A stretch of 64,000 nt of DNA, from assembly GCA_016342745.1 (NCBI GenBank), contig JAEINT010000009.1, positions 124,001 to 188,000 of the forward strand, read 5' to 3'. The translations under genes were made by a program, and so were the position numbers. Positions within the stretch are counted from its first letter, which is position 1, and every line of letters starts with the position of its first letter. The notes below the pieces were generated by a model. It was not told the origin of the DNA and ran no database searches. It was given only the letters and a program-made list of their open reading frames with translations. Shown here piece by piece: positions 9,455-18,845 of this stretch. This stretch comes from Labilibaculum sp. GTDB taxonomy: Bacteria; Bacteroidota; Bacteroidia; Bacteroidales; Marinifilaceae.

Positions 9455-10168
9455 ATGAATAAAATAAAAAACTACCTGCTGATCATTTTTATTTTGTTGG
9501 GATCAGTAATGACAATCAATGGGCAAGCTGTTGCCATCAAAAAATGGAAAGGGAGATACCCTCAAATGAACAATAAATACCCCATGTCTTTTATTGCTTT
9601 TAAAGGATGGTTGCCTCCTGTTCCTCATTTGTTTGTCAAAACGCCCTTCACGCATTACTACTGGAAAGTGAAATCTGTGCCGGTAACAGATTCTAAGGAG
9701 ATCACAGGGAAAATAAAAACGGGATTGATGCGATTGGCTGCCAAACTTATGGAACGTTCTCAGTTCAAAGGAAGGTATCAGGAAACAGGTTGGATCAAAA
9801 TGATGAATGCTTTGCAAAAACAAATCGACCAGAAATTGTATGACAGTCGTTTTGATCAATTGGAAGATCTCTACGGCCTCACCGAATCATTCATTGTTCT
9901 ATACGAGAAATTAGATGGTCTGGAAAAATTAGAAAAGGGAGGAAAGGTAAAGAAGTTACTCAAGCCGGAAGCCAACCAGATGTTGGAACAGTTTCTAATG
10001 GTCAACTTTTTGGAATCGCAGCAGGGAGAAAAATTACAAGCTTTCACAGCTCTGAAAATATCGGTAAACAAATTCAATGGCGAATTGGATTACACTTACA
10101 ACAAGTTGAAATACTACAATTCATTTTCCAAACAGCATATGGGTGCTTATGCCTTTTTAACGCAATAA
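9455..10168 (+). CDS. Secreted protein of the tra operon, unknown family
   Basis: The 237-aa product has a signal peptide (cleavage near residue 23, TINGQ) followed by an aromatic stretch (GWLPPVPHLFVKTPFTHYYW) and a long helical region. It resembles the preceding product in overall layout: secreted, helical, with aromatic ending residues YNKLKYYNSF versus YNKLLYASYL. The two may therefore be distant paralogues. It is 9 bases after its neighbour in the same operon. A periplasmic part of the conjugation machine is likely; the exact role is unknown. Confidence 0.55.
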   Translation: MNKIKNYLLIIFILLGSVMTINGQAVAIKKWKGRYPQMNNKYPMSFIAFKGWLPPVPHLFVKTPFTHYYWKVKSVPVTDSKEITGKIKTGLMRLAAKLMERSQFKGRYQETGWIKMMNALQKQIDQKLYDSRFDQLEDLYGLTESFIVLYEKLDGLEKLEKGGKVKKLLKPEANQMLEQFLMVNFLESQQGEKLQAFTALKISVNKFNGELDYTYNKLKYYNSFSKQHMGAYAFLTQ

Positions 10169-10178
10169 AACCAATCTC

Positions 10179-11129
10179 ATGATTTTACAAGTACTAACAA
10201 CAAATGATTTTTTTGACTTTACAGATACTTTGATTGCGGGTGGAATTGATCATGCTCGACTTTTGGTGGATATGGCTAGAGCCATTGGCGGAATTGCAGC
10301 TTTCTTTTACATTTCCAAAAGAATCTACGAGGAGCTAATTGCGGATAACCCGATATCTCTCTTGCCACTTTTACGACCTTTTGCCTTTGTTTTGGTGTTG
10401 AGTTTTTGGGGCGTTTTTGTGAATTTGCTCATGGTACCCACCAAAGGTTTGGCTTCACTGTCAGAAAGTATTTACGCCAACAAAAAGCAGCTTGTGACCC
10501 ATTTGTTGGAGGAAAAGCAAAGTGCCATACTGGCATCAGATTTACCCACATTCTATGAAAATGAGGAAAAAGAAGCTGCTCTTTGGGACAAAGGTGTGAA
10601 CCTACTATTGACCAGTTATAACATCATTACGGGAAGAGCCATTCAAAATCAGATCAATTTCTACATCATGGATGCCATCCGACAAGTGCTGGAATCACTT
10701 TTTGAAGCAACGGTCTATTTGATCGCTTTTTTGAGAACGGTTTTTTGTGTTTTACTGGTAATCTTTGGCCCTTTGGTTTTTGCTCTGTCCATTTTTGATG
10801 GCTTTCAAGACAACTACCTGCAATGGATCGCAAGGTTCATTAATGTAAATCTGTATTTGCCCATTGCGCTACTCATTCTCTCCTTGATTCAGGAGGTCCT
10901 GATCTACATGTTGGAATGGGAGATTAATCAAATCAACAGCATGCTGATTTATCAACCTCAAATGTTCTATGTCTCCAGTATGATTGTTCCAGTTTGTGGA
11001 ATCATTGGTATGAGTATGGTACCAAAGATTGCTTCTTGGATTGTACAGGCTTCGGGAACAGGTTCAGGAGGAGGAAGAATGCTTAGGACAGCGGCTACTA
11101 TGGCTGTTACCAAAGGGATGTTGAAATAA
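10179..11129 (+). CDS. traJ: Conjugative transfer protein TraJ (TrbL/VirB6-like)
   Basis: The 316-aa polytopic membrane protein has several hydrophobic helices (for example FVLVLSFWGVFVNLLMVP near 68-86, and VYLIAFLRTVFCVLLVIFGP near 178-197). These are followed by FARFINVNLYLPIALLIL-like and QPQMFYVSSMIVPVCGIIG segments characteristic of Bacteroides TraJ. In type IV secretion, VirB6-like proteins form part of the inner-membrane channel. A Gly/Ser-rich turn (GTGSGGGR) precedes the C-terminus. The gene follows the operon with a 10-base gap. Confidence 0.85.
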   Translation: MILQVLTTNDFFDFTDTLIAGGIDHARLLVDMARAIGGIAAFFYISKRIYEELIADNPISLLPLLRPFAFVLVLSFWGVFVNLLMVPTKGLASLSESIYANKKQLVTHLLEEKQSAILASDLPTFYENEEKEAALWDKGVNLLLTSYNIITGRAIQNQINFYIMDAIRQVLESLFEATVYLIAFLRTVFCVLLVIFGPLVFALSIFDGFQDNYLQWIARFINVNLYLPIALLILSLIQEVLIYMLEWEINQINSMLIYQPQMFYVSSMIVPVCGIIGMSMVPKIASWIVQASGTGSGGGRMLRTAATMAVTKGMLK

Positions 11130-11139
11130 AAAAAGCATC

Positions 11140-11766
11140 ATGAAAAAACTATTTGATATCCAAAGAAAATTTCGGTTTACAGTTTATGTCCTGCTGATTA
11201 CCAGTTTAAGTATGATTGGACTGAGTGCTTACACCTTCACCATTTCCTTGAATCTGGTCGAAAGATCAAAACAAAAAATCTATGTGTTGGACAATGGGAA
11301 ATCTCTACTAGTAGCCCTTCGGGAAGACATTACTGAGAATAGAAATGCGGAGGCCAGGGATCATGTCAAACGCTTTCATGAACTATTTTTCACACTGGAA
11401 CCCGACAAGCAATACATTGAAAACAATGTTCGGGAAGCACTTCATTTGTCAGATCGTTCTGCAATGGATCAATATCAATCTTACAAGGAGAACAATGTTT
11501 ACAACCAGGTGATCGCCTCAGATATCAGCATGACCTTGCAAACAGACTCGATCACTTTGGATTTTTCAACTTATCCCTACCGTTTCTGTTTTTTTGGAAA
11601 GCAAAAGATTGTGCGAAAGTCCAATATTACCATGCGCAATTTGAAAACATCAGGAGCCTTGCGAAACATTTCCAGAACGGATAACAATCCTCATGGGTTT
11701 TTATTGGAAAACTGGAGGATAGAGGACAATAAAGACATCGAAACTACTAGACGAAAACAATTCTAA
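11140..11766 (+). CDS. traK: Conjugative transfer protein TraK (VirB8-like)
   Basis: The 208-aa protein has a short cytosolic end, one membrane helix (about residues 13-36) and a soluble periplasmic domain containing RDHVKRFHELFFTLEPDKQY and a basic C-terminus (LLENWRIEDN). This is the layout of TraK of Bacteroides conjugative transposons, the VirB8-like bridge between inner-membrane and outer-membrane parts. Position after TraJ supports this. Frame intact and length normal. Confidence 0.88.
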   Translation: MKKLFDIQRKFRFTVYVLLITSLSMIGLSAYTFTISLNLVERSKQKIYVLDNGKSLLVALREDITENRNAEARDHVKRFHELFFTLEPDKQYIENNVREALHLSDRSAMDQYQSYKENNVYNQVIASDISMTLQTDSITLDFSTYPYRFCFFGKQKIVRKSNITMRNLKTSGALRNISRTDNNPHGFLLENWRIEDNKDIETTRRKQF

Positions 11767-11777
11767 AAAATAACAAT

Positions 11778-12113
11778 ATGAATAAGAAGCGATCTTTTGG
11801 GCAGATCAAAAGTCTAAGCGGGCTTTTTGAAGCCTGGCTGAGCAGAGCTGATGAAAAGGACAAAGCATTGGCTCCAGCTGTGAGAAAAGGAAAATGGATA
11901 CTGATTCTGATGGTGTTTTTTCTTCTTTTCAGTAGCTCTTTTATCTGGTTGCCAATGGCGCAATTGCTAGGGCATCAGCTTGAATCACCTACCGGCAATA
12001 CAAATCTGAACAGACAGGTAGAATCCAAGAGTCCAACATTTGAAATGCCAGTGGATTCTTTTGAAAATCAACTTAAACAAAATTTACATGAGAACTTATC
12101 TACAAAAAAATAA
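11778..12113 (+). CDS. Conjugative transfer protein TraL-like (single-pass)
   Basis: The 111-aa protein has one membrane helix (about residues 41-63, LILMVFFLLFSSSFIWLP) between a basic N-terminal part and a short periplasmic tail. Its place between TraK and TraM is that of TraL (DUF3989) in Bacteroides elements. Sequence alone is weakly diagnostic. The traM start at 12088 lies inside its 3' end, a 26-base overlap. Confidence 0.65.
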   Translation: MNKKRSFGQIKSLSGLFEAWLSRADEKDKALAPAVRKGKWILILMVFFLLFSSSFIWLPMAQLLGHQLESPTGNTNLNRQVESKSPTFEMPVDSFENQLKQNLHENLSTKK

Positions 12114-13254
12114 GGCCTTACTCATACTACCGTTGGTACTGCTTCCCTTTGTGGTGCTCATTTTTTACATTTTGGGAGGTGGAGAGAAGGCTTTGCAGCA
12201 AAACCATCTAGCAGAAAGCAATCTTGAACAAGAAGGAGCCAATTACTTTCTGCCTGAAGCAGAAAAGAGCATAGAGATCTTTGAGAAAATGGAGGCCTAT
12301 CAACAGCAAGATTTGGCTGTCCAATTGGGAAATGAAAATGTTCAGCAAGAAAATGTTTTTCAGGAAAAAGAAGAGAAAAGAAATGACTCCGTTGTGGGAA
12401 CAGACAGCCTATTGGTCCTTTTGCAAAGAAATCAGAAAAAGGATGTTTCTGATCAACTCTTGGCACACATTCGACAAAAGGAGCTATTAGTTAGAAATGA
12501 TTTGGAAAAGGAAACTGCTCCAAGTCAAAAGAAAATCCAGAAAAGTCCAGTCAAAAAAATAGTGAGACCAATAGCTCAAGAAAAACAAGGGATGAGCAAA
12601 TTGATAGACTGCGAAACAGGATTGGAAGAATTGGAGGAGGTCTTTGATCAGAACATCAGTCTGAATCAGGAAAATGATTCGTTAAAATTTTATTTGGAGC
12701 AAACGGAGAGAGAGCTTTTTCAGTTAAAAGAGCAAAGGCTAAGGAGTTTCAAATTAAAAAAGAAAGAGGAGATGAGTTTTAATGGGAAGATTACTTCCAA
12801 TTCCATGATCAGAGCTGAAGTCTACGAAACTACCAAAGTTTTGGATGGGAACCGAATCAAAATGCGCTTACTGGAAGATGCTTGGCTGGACGGAAAAAAA
12901 GTGCCTGGAAATTCATTTTTATACGGGATCTGTAAGATCAATAATGAGCGTTTGCACATACGAGTTTCCAATTTTCCTGTTGCAGATTATTTTTTGCCTG
13001 TGAATTTGGAAATTCATGATCTGGATGGTCTTCCAGGTTTATACATTCCCGATAATGTGGCTAGAAGAGTAAGCAAAGAAGTAGGAAGCAGAACCAATGC
13101 ATCAGCACTGTGGGGAATGAGTAATGATCCACTTGCCAATATGGGCATTTCAGCAGCTGATCAAACAACACGAAGTCTTCTAAAAAGAGTAAGGCTTAAA
13201 AAAGTTAGTATCAAGAAAAATACCCTTGTTTATTTAATCAGTAAAAAGCAGTAG
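12088..13254 (+). CDS. traM: Conjugative transfer protein TraM
   Basis: I place the start at ATG 12088 (MRTYLQKNKALLILP), giving 388 aa. An in-frame ATG at 12040 would lengthen the overlap with the previous gene and add residues that do not look like a leader. A membrane helix (about 9-30) is followed by a long Gln/Glu-rich coiled coil. The C-terminal domain has RAEVYETTKVLDGNRIKMRL, VPGNSFLYGICKINNERL and LPGLYIPDNVAR, hallmarks of TraM. It is thought to span the periplasm like VirB10. Frame intact. Confidence 0.88.
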   Translation: MRTYLQKNKALLILPLVLLPFVVLIFYILGGGEKALQQNHLAESNLEQEGANYFLPEAEKSIEIFEKMEAYQQQDLAVQLGNENVQQENVFQEKEEKRNDSVVGTDSLLVLLQRNQKKDVSDQLLAHIRQKELLVRNDLEKETAPSQKKIQKSPVKKIVRPIAQEKQGMSKLIDCETGLEELEEVFDQNISLNQENDSLKFYLEQTERELFQLKEQRLRSFKLKKKEEMSFNGKITSNSMIRAEVYETTKVLDGNRIKMRLLEDAWLDGKKVPGNSFLYGICKINNERLHIRVSNFPVADYFLPVNLEIHDLDGLPGLYIPDNVARRVSKEVGSRTNASALWGMSNDPLANMGISAADQTTRSLLKRVRLKKVSIKKNTLVYLISKKQ

Positions 13255-13256
13255 AC

Positions 13257-14054
13257 ATGAAAAAATACAACATTACCTTTTTCCTTTTGTTCCCCTTAAT
13301 ACTGTTTGCAGAAAATCAGATTAAGGTCTGTGAGAACAAAGTGATTCATCTGATTTCAGAACAGGAAATTACCTATTTGCAATTGGGTAACCAGGATTTA
13401 CTCTTGGCTGAAATTGTACCTGAACATTCCAATTTGGCGCGCATAAAAGCTCAAAGAGAGTTTGAAGGGGAAACTTCCATTACTTTGGTTTCCGCTGGGC
13501 AGCTCTACACCTTAATTCTGACTTATGGAATAGACCCGGAAAATGCCTATTTACTTCAGGATTTTGAATCCAGAGAGGCGGATTTGTACCTGGGGCAGCT
13601 AATGAGTAAGGACGAATTGGATAATAATTGCAGAGGCATTTTAGCCTGCCAAAAACGAAGTGGGAGAAGACATAAAATGGTAAAAGATGGCATCAGTTTG
13701 GAATTAAGGAATATCTACTTGAGCAATGATGTTTTGTTTTTCGAAGTGGGAATTAAAAACAATACGGACATGGGTTTTGATGTGGAGAGCTTTCAATGGT
13801 GGGTGGCAGACAAAAGACTGTTTCGGGCCAGTAATGCCCAAGAATACCAGTTACGGCCCCGATTTCAATATTATTCCCTTGCGTACATTCCAGCTCAAAG
13901 CAGTGTCAGAGAGATTTTTGTTTTGCCCAAGCTGAATGTACCCGATCAAAGGATACTGCGCATTGAGATGCTGGAAAAAGCTCTTGGGAATACTGGAAGA
14001 AAGCTTAGCCTGGAATTGGAGAATAGAGATCTTTTAAAAGCGGATCATTTGTAA
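13257..14054 (+). CDS. traN: Conjugative transfer protein TraN (DUF4138, VirB9-like)
   Basis: The 265-aa product has a signal peptide (cleavage near residue 19, LFAEN) and a beta-rich mature part with NQIKVCENKVIHLISEQEI at the start. The C-terminal DUF4138 region has LRNIYLSNDVLFFEVGIKN, FQWWVADKR and YIPAQSSVREIFVLPK. TraN is a periplasmic/outer-membrane-associated protein, similar in role to VirB9. It begins 2 bases after the traM stop and ends the core tra block; TraO, TraP and TraQ, which often follow, are not seen. Confidence 0.85.
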   Translation: MKKYNITFFLLFPLILFAENQIKVCENKVIHLISEQEITYLQLGNQDLLLAEIVPEHSNLARIKAQREFEGETSITLVSAGQLYTLILTYGIDPENAYLLQDFESREADLYLGQLMSKDELDNNCRGILACQKRSGRRHKMVKDGISLELRNIYLSNDVLFFEVGIKNNTDMGFDVESFQWWVADKRLFRASNAQEYQLRPRFQYYSLAYIPAQSSVREIFVLPKLNVPDQRILRIEMLEKALGNTGRKLSLELENRDLLKADHL

Positions 14055-14074
14055 ATCAATAAGGATAGGAAAAG

Positions 14075-16006
14075 ATGAGTAATGAATCCAGAGAATTGGT
14101 AAGGCTTCACGAAGGATTTCGGTTCTTTTCCTATTTGCTTTTGATCCTGTCTATGTATTTGAGTCAATTTTCCTTTTTCAAAAGCATGGGGATTTATCAA
14201 CTAGAAATGGAAACACTGTTTTTAAAATTGAGGAATCTGGATTTTTTAAGCCATCCTCTCTACTCAAAGATGGTATGCATTGCTTTTTTAATCATTACTT
14301 GTATTGGAACCAAGGCGAAAAAGGATAGAGATCTAAAGGTTTCTACCTTAATTTTTCAGGTTTTGTTTGGTTTGACTCTCTACTTTGGAAGCTTGTTGAT
14401 CGAACATTGGCAAGCAGGTCTTTACCTACTTTTTTCTTTTTGGGGCTTTGTAATTCTAAACATTGCCTTTGACAATATCTCCAAACTGATCAATGTAAAT
14501 CTGATGAAAGATCGTTTCAACAGTGAAAATGAAAGTTTCCCACAACTCCAGGAGCTGAAGGAAAATGAGTATTCGGTGAATCTGCCTACTCACTTTTACT
14601 ACAAAAGAGAAGTCAGACAAGGATGGATCAATGTGGTCAATCCATTTCGGGGAAGTATGGTAATTGGAACACCTGGATCTGGAAAATCATTTTCTGTGGT
14701 ACTGCCTTTTATCAAACAGCACCTGAACAAGGGGTTTTGCATGTGCGTGTATGATTTTAAATTCCCAGATTTATCAAAAGTAGCTTACAATCATTTTTTG
14801 AAAGCAAAAAAGAGAAAGAAGTTGCCAGCCGGTTCGGCTTTTTACATCATTAATTTCGATGACATTCGAAAATCTTATCGCTGTAATCCTTTGGCACCAG
14901 AGCTCATGGAAAGTCCTATTGATGCCTTTGAATCTTCCAGAACGGTTCTTTACAATTTGAACCGGGAGTGGATTCGAAAACAAGGGGAATTCTTTTCTGA
15001 ATCTGCCGTTTCTTTTTTTGCTGCGGTCATCTGGTTTTTGAAGCGTTACCAAAAAGGCCAGTATTGCACCCTGCCACATGCCATAGAACTCTTGCAGCTG
15101 GACTATGATGATCTTTTTGAAGTGCTCTCTCAGGAAAAAGATGTGGTTAATATTATCAACCCCTTTCTCAATGCACACCAAAGAGGAGCGAGTGAGCAAC
15201 TGGAAGGACAATTGGGAAGTTTGAAAATCGCAATTTCCAAGATCATCAGTAAGGAGATTTACTGGATCTGTTCAGGAAATGATTTTTCATTGGATATCAA
15301 TGATCCCAAACAGCCCAAAGTAATCTGCCTGGCCAACAATCCGCTTCGAATTGAAATGTATGGAGCCGTGCTCTCACTGTACATCACCAGAATGTTGAAG
15401 GTGATCAATAGAAAAGACCAGCACAAATCCTCTTTGGTTTTTGATGAGTTGCCTACCATTTATTTTCGGGGTTTGGATACCCTGATTGCAACGGCAAGAA
15501 GCAATCGAATTTCCACCTTATTGGGGATTCAAACCATCGATCAGTTGATTCGGGATTATGGGAAGGAGCAGGCCAATGCCATACTAACCAACATCGGAAA
15601 TGTATTTGCGGGTCAGTCCATTGGCGATACCGCCAAATTTATCCAGAGCAGGATGGGCAAAATCCTTCAGGAGAGGCAGGCCATTACCATCAACAGAAAT
15701 ACACAATCTACCTCTTTTTCTACTCAGATGGATTATTTGGTGCCGGAGGGAAAAATAGGAACCCTGCCACAGGGATTTATGGTAGGCCAAATCGCCGATA
15801 ATTTCGGACAGGAGATCGCTCAAAAGAATTTCAACGCTTTGATTCAGGCGGATCCCCAAGAGGTAAAAAGGGAAGAAAAGAACTATCAAAGTATTCCTGA
15901 TATCTATCAGTTTGATGATGTACAGGAAGTGCTGGAAAACAATCGTACTCGAATCTGTAAGGATATTCAGAAGATTCTAATGGAATGCAAAATCAGCAAA
16001 CAGTAA
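14075..16006 (+). CDS. Type IV coupling protein (VirD4/TraG-TraD family)
   Basis: The 643-aa protein has N-terminal membrane helices (about 15-38, 66-80, 90-128) and a P-loop domain with Walker A GTPGSGKSFS (about 197-206), Walker B SLVFDELPTIYF (about 451-462) and the motif LLGIQTIDQLIRDYGKEQAN. This is the DNA pump that couples the relaxosome to the channel, called MobC in Bacteroides elements. It is transcribed with the tra genes, 20 bases after traN. Frame intact. Its presence without a visible relaxase gene is odd. Confidence 0.9.
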   Translation: MSNESRELVRLHEGFRFFSYLLLILSMYLSQFSFFKSMGIYQLEMETLFLKLRNLDFLSHPLYSKMVCIAFLIITCIGTKAKKDRDLKVSTLIFQVLFGLTLYFGSLLIEHWQAGLYLLFSFWGFVILNIAFDNISKLINVNLMKDRFNSENESFPQLQELKENEYSVNLPTHFYYKREVRQGWINVVNPFRGSMVIGTPGSGKSFSVVLPFIKQHLNKGFCMCVYDFKFPDLSKVAYNHFLKAKKRKKLPAGSAFYIINFDDIRKSYRCNPLAPELMESPIDAFESSRTVLYNLNREWIRKQGEFFSESAVSFFAAVIWFLKRYQKGQYCTLPHAIELLQLDYDDLFEVLSQEKDVVNIINPFLNAHQRGASEQLEGQLGSLKIAISKIISKEIYWICSGNDFSLDINDPKQPKVICLANNPLRIEMYGAVLSLYITRMLKVINRKDQHKSSLVFDELPTIYFRGLDTLIATARSNRISTLLGIQTIDQLIRDYGKEQANAILTNIGNVFAGQSIGDTAKFIQSRMGKILQERQAITINRNTQSTSFSTQMDYLVPEGKIGTLPQGFMVGQIADNFGQEIAQKNFNALIQADPQEVKREEKNYQSIPDIYQFDDVQEVLENNRTRICKDIQKILMECKISKQ

Positions 16007-16049
16007 GCTTAACTCATTTATGCAGAATACTAAATAAGTAAAATTTGAA

Positions 16050-16733
16050 ATGATGGAACAAACAACAAGAATGACCAAGGAAGAGATCCCTTTTGAAAAG
16101 TTAGAGAAAGCTGGGATCAAAAAAGACTTTGTAGATCGAATGGAAAGCCAGGAACTGAAAGATTTTTTAAATGGCTTTCGATCTGCTAAACTCTATACGA
16201 TTAATGCTAAAATCAATGATGAGCAGTATCGGATTCCTACTAAAATCAGATTGCAGAAAGAGGAAGATGGCAGTGTGAAAGTAAAGGTACATCCCATTCA
16301 GCGTCTGCACATTCCTGATGAATATTTGGGACACAAATTTACCAAAGAAGAAAAAACGGCTCTTTTGGAAGACAAACATTTAGGAAAGACCATTGAGATG
16401 ACCAATCAGAAGGGCGAAAAGGACAATTATTACCTCTCTTTGGATCCCAAAACCAATGAATTGATTCCGCTACGTAGCAAACACATAAGAGTGCCGGAAA
16501 AGATCAAGGGAGCAAGTCTTTCTGAAGAACAAAAGCAGAAACTGGCAGCAGGAAAGAAAATTCATCTGAATGGGATGACTGGAAAAAATGGGAAGAAATT
16601 TTCGGCATCTCTTCAGGTAGATGCGGCCAATCGAAGTATCAATTTTTCTGGTTTCAAACAAGAGAAAGAAAAAGAAAAGGAGAAGGAACAAAAGCCGGAG
16701 AAAAAAAGAGGAGCGAAACAGAAAATTGGATGA
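16050..16733 (+). CDS. DUF3945-type protein
   Basis: The 227-aa hydrophilic protein has repeated short modules of the DUF3945/DUF4099 kind: FEKLEKAGIKKDFVDRM at the start, then LHIPDEYLGHKFTKEEKTAL and IRVPEKIKGASLSEEQKQKL. The last two are two versions of one about 25-residue motif followed by a GKTIEMTNQKGEKDN / GKKIHLNGMTGKNGKK turn. The C-terminal 25 residues are a lysine/glutamate tail. Proteins of this type are common cargo of Bacteroides conjugative elements and may contact DNA, but the function is unknown. Start at 16050 or the adjacent ATG 16053. Confidence 0.7.
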   Translation: MMEQTTRMTKEEIPFEKLEKAGIKKDFVDRMESQELKDFLNGFRSAKLYTINAKINDEQYRIPTKIRLQKEEDGSVKVKVHPIQRLHIPDEYLGHKFTKEEKTALLEDKHLGKTIEMTNQKGEKDNYYLSLDPKTNELIPLRSKHIRVPEKIKGASLSEEQKQKLAAGKKIHLNGMTGKNGKKFSASLQVDAANRSINFSGFKQEKEKEKEKEQKPEKKRGAKQKIG

Positions 16734-17378
16734 TTTATTCATGGTTGGGTTAAGGTAAGGGGAGACATTTCCATGGGTTGGGAGGTCTTCCCTTTTTTTG
16801 AAATAATATGCTTGATCAAGGATTGTATTTAAAATTTAAAGAGGGGAATGCAAGATGTGTTTTTGTTCCACAAAAACTCTTGTGCCTTCTGGCAAGGACT
16901 TTTCATCTTAGGATGAAAAGCTTGATTGTCCAAAGGACAAGATAAGGTAGATTGGGATAAGAATCTTGAAATAGTTTGATGTTGTGTGCTAATTCTAAAC
17001 CATATTAAATTATTTGGTACTGTCCTTGATACATGCGATCGCAAAGTTGATTTTGGCCCCGATTTCAACAAAAGACTACGGCATAAAGGCGCCCAATCAT
17101 TTCAAAGCGTTTTTCTTTCCAGCGCACTGGCTTTAGGCAGCAAAAAGCTATATCAGTAAAAAAACTGATATAGCACTTTGCTAAGCCCACTCAAAACACA
17201 TTGAAATGATTTTCATACCAGCACACAGGCTATTTATTCCGCTTCCTTTTGCCGAAATCATTGCTTTTGATAAAGGGATGCTTACGCAAGTATGAAGGCC
17301 TTCTTATATGTATTTAAGATCAGATTAGGAGGACTGTTTAACAAACAGTATAGTTACAATAGAAATAACTGGTTTCGA
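16734..17378. other. Noncoding region with several perfect hairpins (candidate oriT or end structure)
   Basis: No credible gene. Perfect stem-loops are CTTTTCATC/GATGAAAAG (16899-16920), TTGTCC/GGACAA (16926-16940) and GCTATATCAGT/ACTGATATAGC (17147-17174, six-A loop). AATCATTTCAA (17095-17105) is repeated inverted as TTGAAATGATT (17201-17211) and encloses the last hairpin. TTCTTTCCAGCGCACTGGC (17113-17131) has a similar direct partner, ATACCAGCACACAGGC, near 17215-17230. Such nested symmetry next to coupling-protein and integrase genes could mark a transfer origin; none of this is proven. Confidence 0.5.
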
Positions 17379-18593
17379 TTAAAATTTCTTTCTAAGTTTG
17401 TTCATATCCCTACTTACTTTTTCACTTACAACCTTGGAGTAAATTTGAGTAGTACGAATGTTCTTGTGACCCAACATGGAACTGATGGATTCAATAGGAA
17501 CACCATTTGCCAAGGTAACAGTTGTCGCAAATGTATGCCTGGCCATATGAAAAGTTAGGTTTTTATTGATTGAGGCCAGATCAGCCAGCTCTTTTAAGTA
17601 AGCATTTAGTTTTTGATTGCTCAGGCTTGGAAAAATAAGGTTCTCCATTTTCTTTCCAGGAGACAATTTATACTTTTTAATTAGTTGTTCCGGAATAGGA
17701 AGCAATGGAACATTAGAAGGAATTTTGGTTTTCTTTCGTTGGGTAATGATCCAATTATTGCCATCAATTCCTTTTCTGATATGATCTATCGTTAGGTTGG
17801 TAACATCAACATATGCTAATCCTGAATAACAGGAGAACAAGAAGATGTCTCTGACAAAATCCAATCGGGGAATCGATAATTTTAGATCCTCAAGTTTTTG
17901 AAGCTCTTCTTTTGTTAGATATTCTCTTTTTACTTCCACCAAAGTAGCTTTATACTTTGCAAAAGGATCTTTGTTAAGCCATTCGTTTTTAATGGCAAGG
18001 AGAATGATCTTTTTAAAGTTCTTGATGTATTTGTAAGTTGTGTTGTTATTGCATTTGCGAACTGTTTTCAGATAATGCTCTAAATCGATAATAAAAGAAT
18101 ATTTAATTTGGTGTAAGGAAATATCTTTAAGATTGTATTGAAGCTTTAGAAAGTTCTTAACGTGGTCCAGTGTGGTAATATACCTTTGTAAGGTAGCAGG
18201 GGAGTAAGAAATGCCAACCAATTCAGATATTTGCTTGTTGTGGTATTCAAATAGTTCCAAAAGTGTTTTTCTACCTTCATCAATGCCAAGAAAACGAGCT
18301 TTGAGTTTTTTAGCAGAAATATCCTCTCCATTTTTGACCATCTCGGTATGATGATCGTAAATTCCATTTTTAAGAGCATCCAGAAATTGATTGATTTGAA
18401 CTCCACCTTTCTTTTTTGGAAAAGCTTTATTCAGTTTACTGTTCCACTTTTGGAGATTAATATATCTTCCAGTTGCAATCTCTACACGTTCTACATCTAC
18501 AGAGATACGCATATAAATAGGAACCTCGCCCTGTTTGTTAGAGCGATTCTTTCTGATTAAGAAGCTGATATTAAGTTTTGAAAAGGTGTTCAT
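17379..18593 (-). CDS. Tyrosine recombinase (integrase) of the conjugative element
   Basis: The 404-aa protein has an N-terminal Arm DNA-binding domain (about 1-90, ending NSKLNKAFPKKK), a SAM-like core-binding domain (about 100-215) and a catalytic domain. The catalytic domain has H-x-x-R in HMARHTFATT (about 345-348), the box LGHKNIRTTQIYSK and nucleophile Tyr near 383. The usual first catalytic Arg position reads SGLAYVDV (Ala), a substitution also met in other Bacteroidota integrases, including the IntDOT group, which lacks that Arg. It faces the element interior from the right end, 309 bases from tRNA-Ser. It should catalyse integration and excision. Confidence 0.9.
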   Translation of the reverse strand: MNTFSKLNISFLIRKNRSNKQGEVPIYMRISVDVERVEIATGRYINLQKWNSKLNKAFPKKKGGVQINQFLDALKNGIYDHHTEMVKNGEDISAKKLKARFLGIDEGRKTLLELFEYHNKQISELVGISYSPATLQRYITTLDHVKNFLKLQYNLKDISLHQIKYSFIIDLEHYLKTVRKCNNNTTYKYIKNFKKIILLAIKNEWLNKDPFAKYKATLVEVKREYLTKEELQKLEDLKLSIPRLDFVRDIFLFSCYSGLAYVDVTNLTIDHIRKGIDGNNWIITQRKKTKIPSNVPLLPIPEQLIKKYKLSPGKKMENLIFPSLSNQKLNAYLKELADLASINKNLTFHMARHTFATTVTLANGVPIESISSMLGHKNIRTTQIYSKVVSEKVSRDMNKLRKKF

Positions 18594-18845
18594 GCGTTAA
18601 TAAAATCAATTCATACTAAATGTATATTTTTCAGAATCATGATTAATTATTGAATGATGTTTAATAAATTTACTAAAAATCAAGCACAATAAAAATTTTA
18701 TTTTCGAAGTTGATTTGATTTAATCTATTTTGATTCAGTTTGTTATGAGGGTTTTGGTGAACAAGGAAGGGGTGTCGATTTGTTCACCGGATAGTTCTCG
18801 TATCTAGTGGTTTTATTTATACTAGATTGAATAAGGTAAAAACAA

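Larger units (their letters stand above)
1838..18593. mobile_element. Integrative conjugative element (Bacteroides CTn type), possibly incomplete; ends approximate
   Basis: An RteC-like regulator, a small HTH protein, a winged-helix protein plus DnaC-like ATPase, a collinear tra operon (TraE to TraN order), a VirD4-like coupling protein, a DUF3945 protein and a terminal tyrosine recombinase form one block. The order TraE-TraF-TraG-...-TraJ-TraK-TraL-TraM-TraN is that of Bacteroides conjugative transposons. No relaxase (MobA/MobB type) and no TraO, TraP or TraQ homologue is seen, so the element may be decayed, may use a relaxase elsewhere, or may encode one I cannot recognise. Ends are set by the outermost recognised genes because att repeats were not found. 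Confidence 0.75.

Noticed and set aside
12040-12087. Longer start for the TraM-like gene at ATG 12040
   Set aside because: It would extend the overlap with the preceding gene to 74 bases and put an untypical peptide before the membrane helix; ATG 12088 fits better.
17292-17558. Plus-strand frame of 88 codons over the integrase 3' end
   Set aside because: Mostly antisense to the integrase catalytic domain, which is clearly the real gene.
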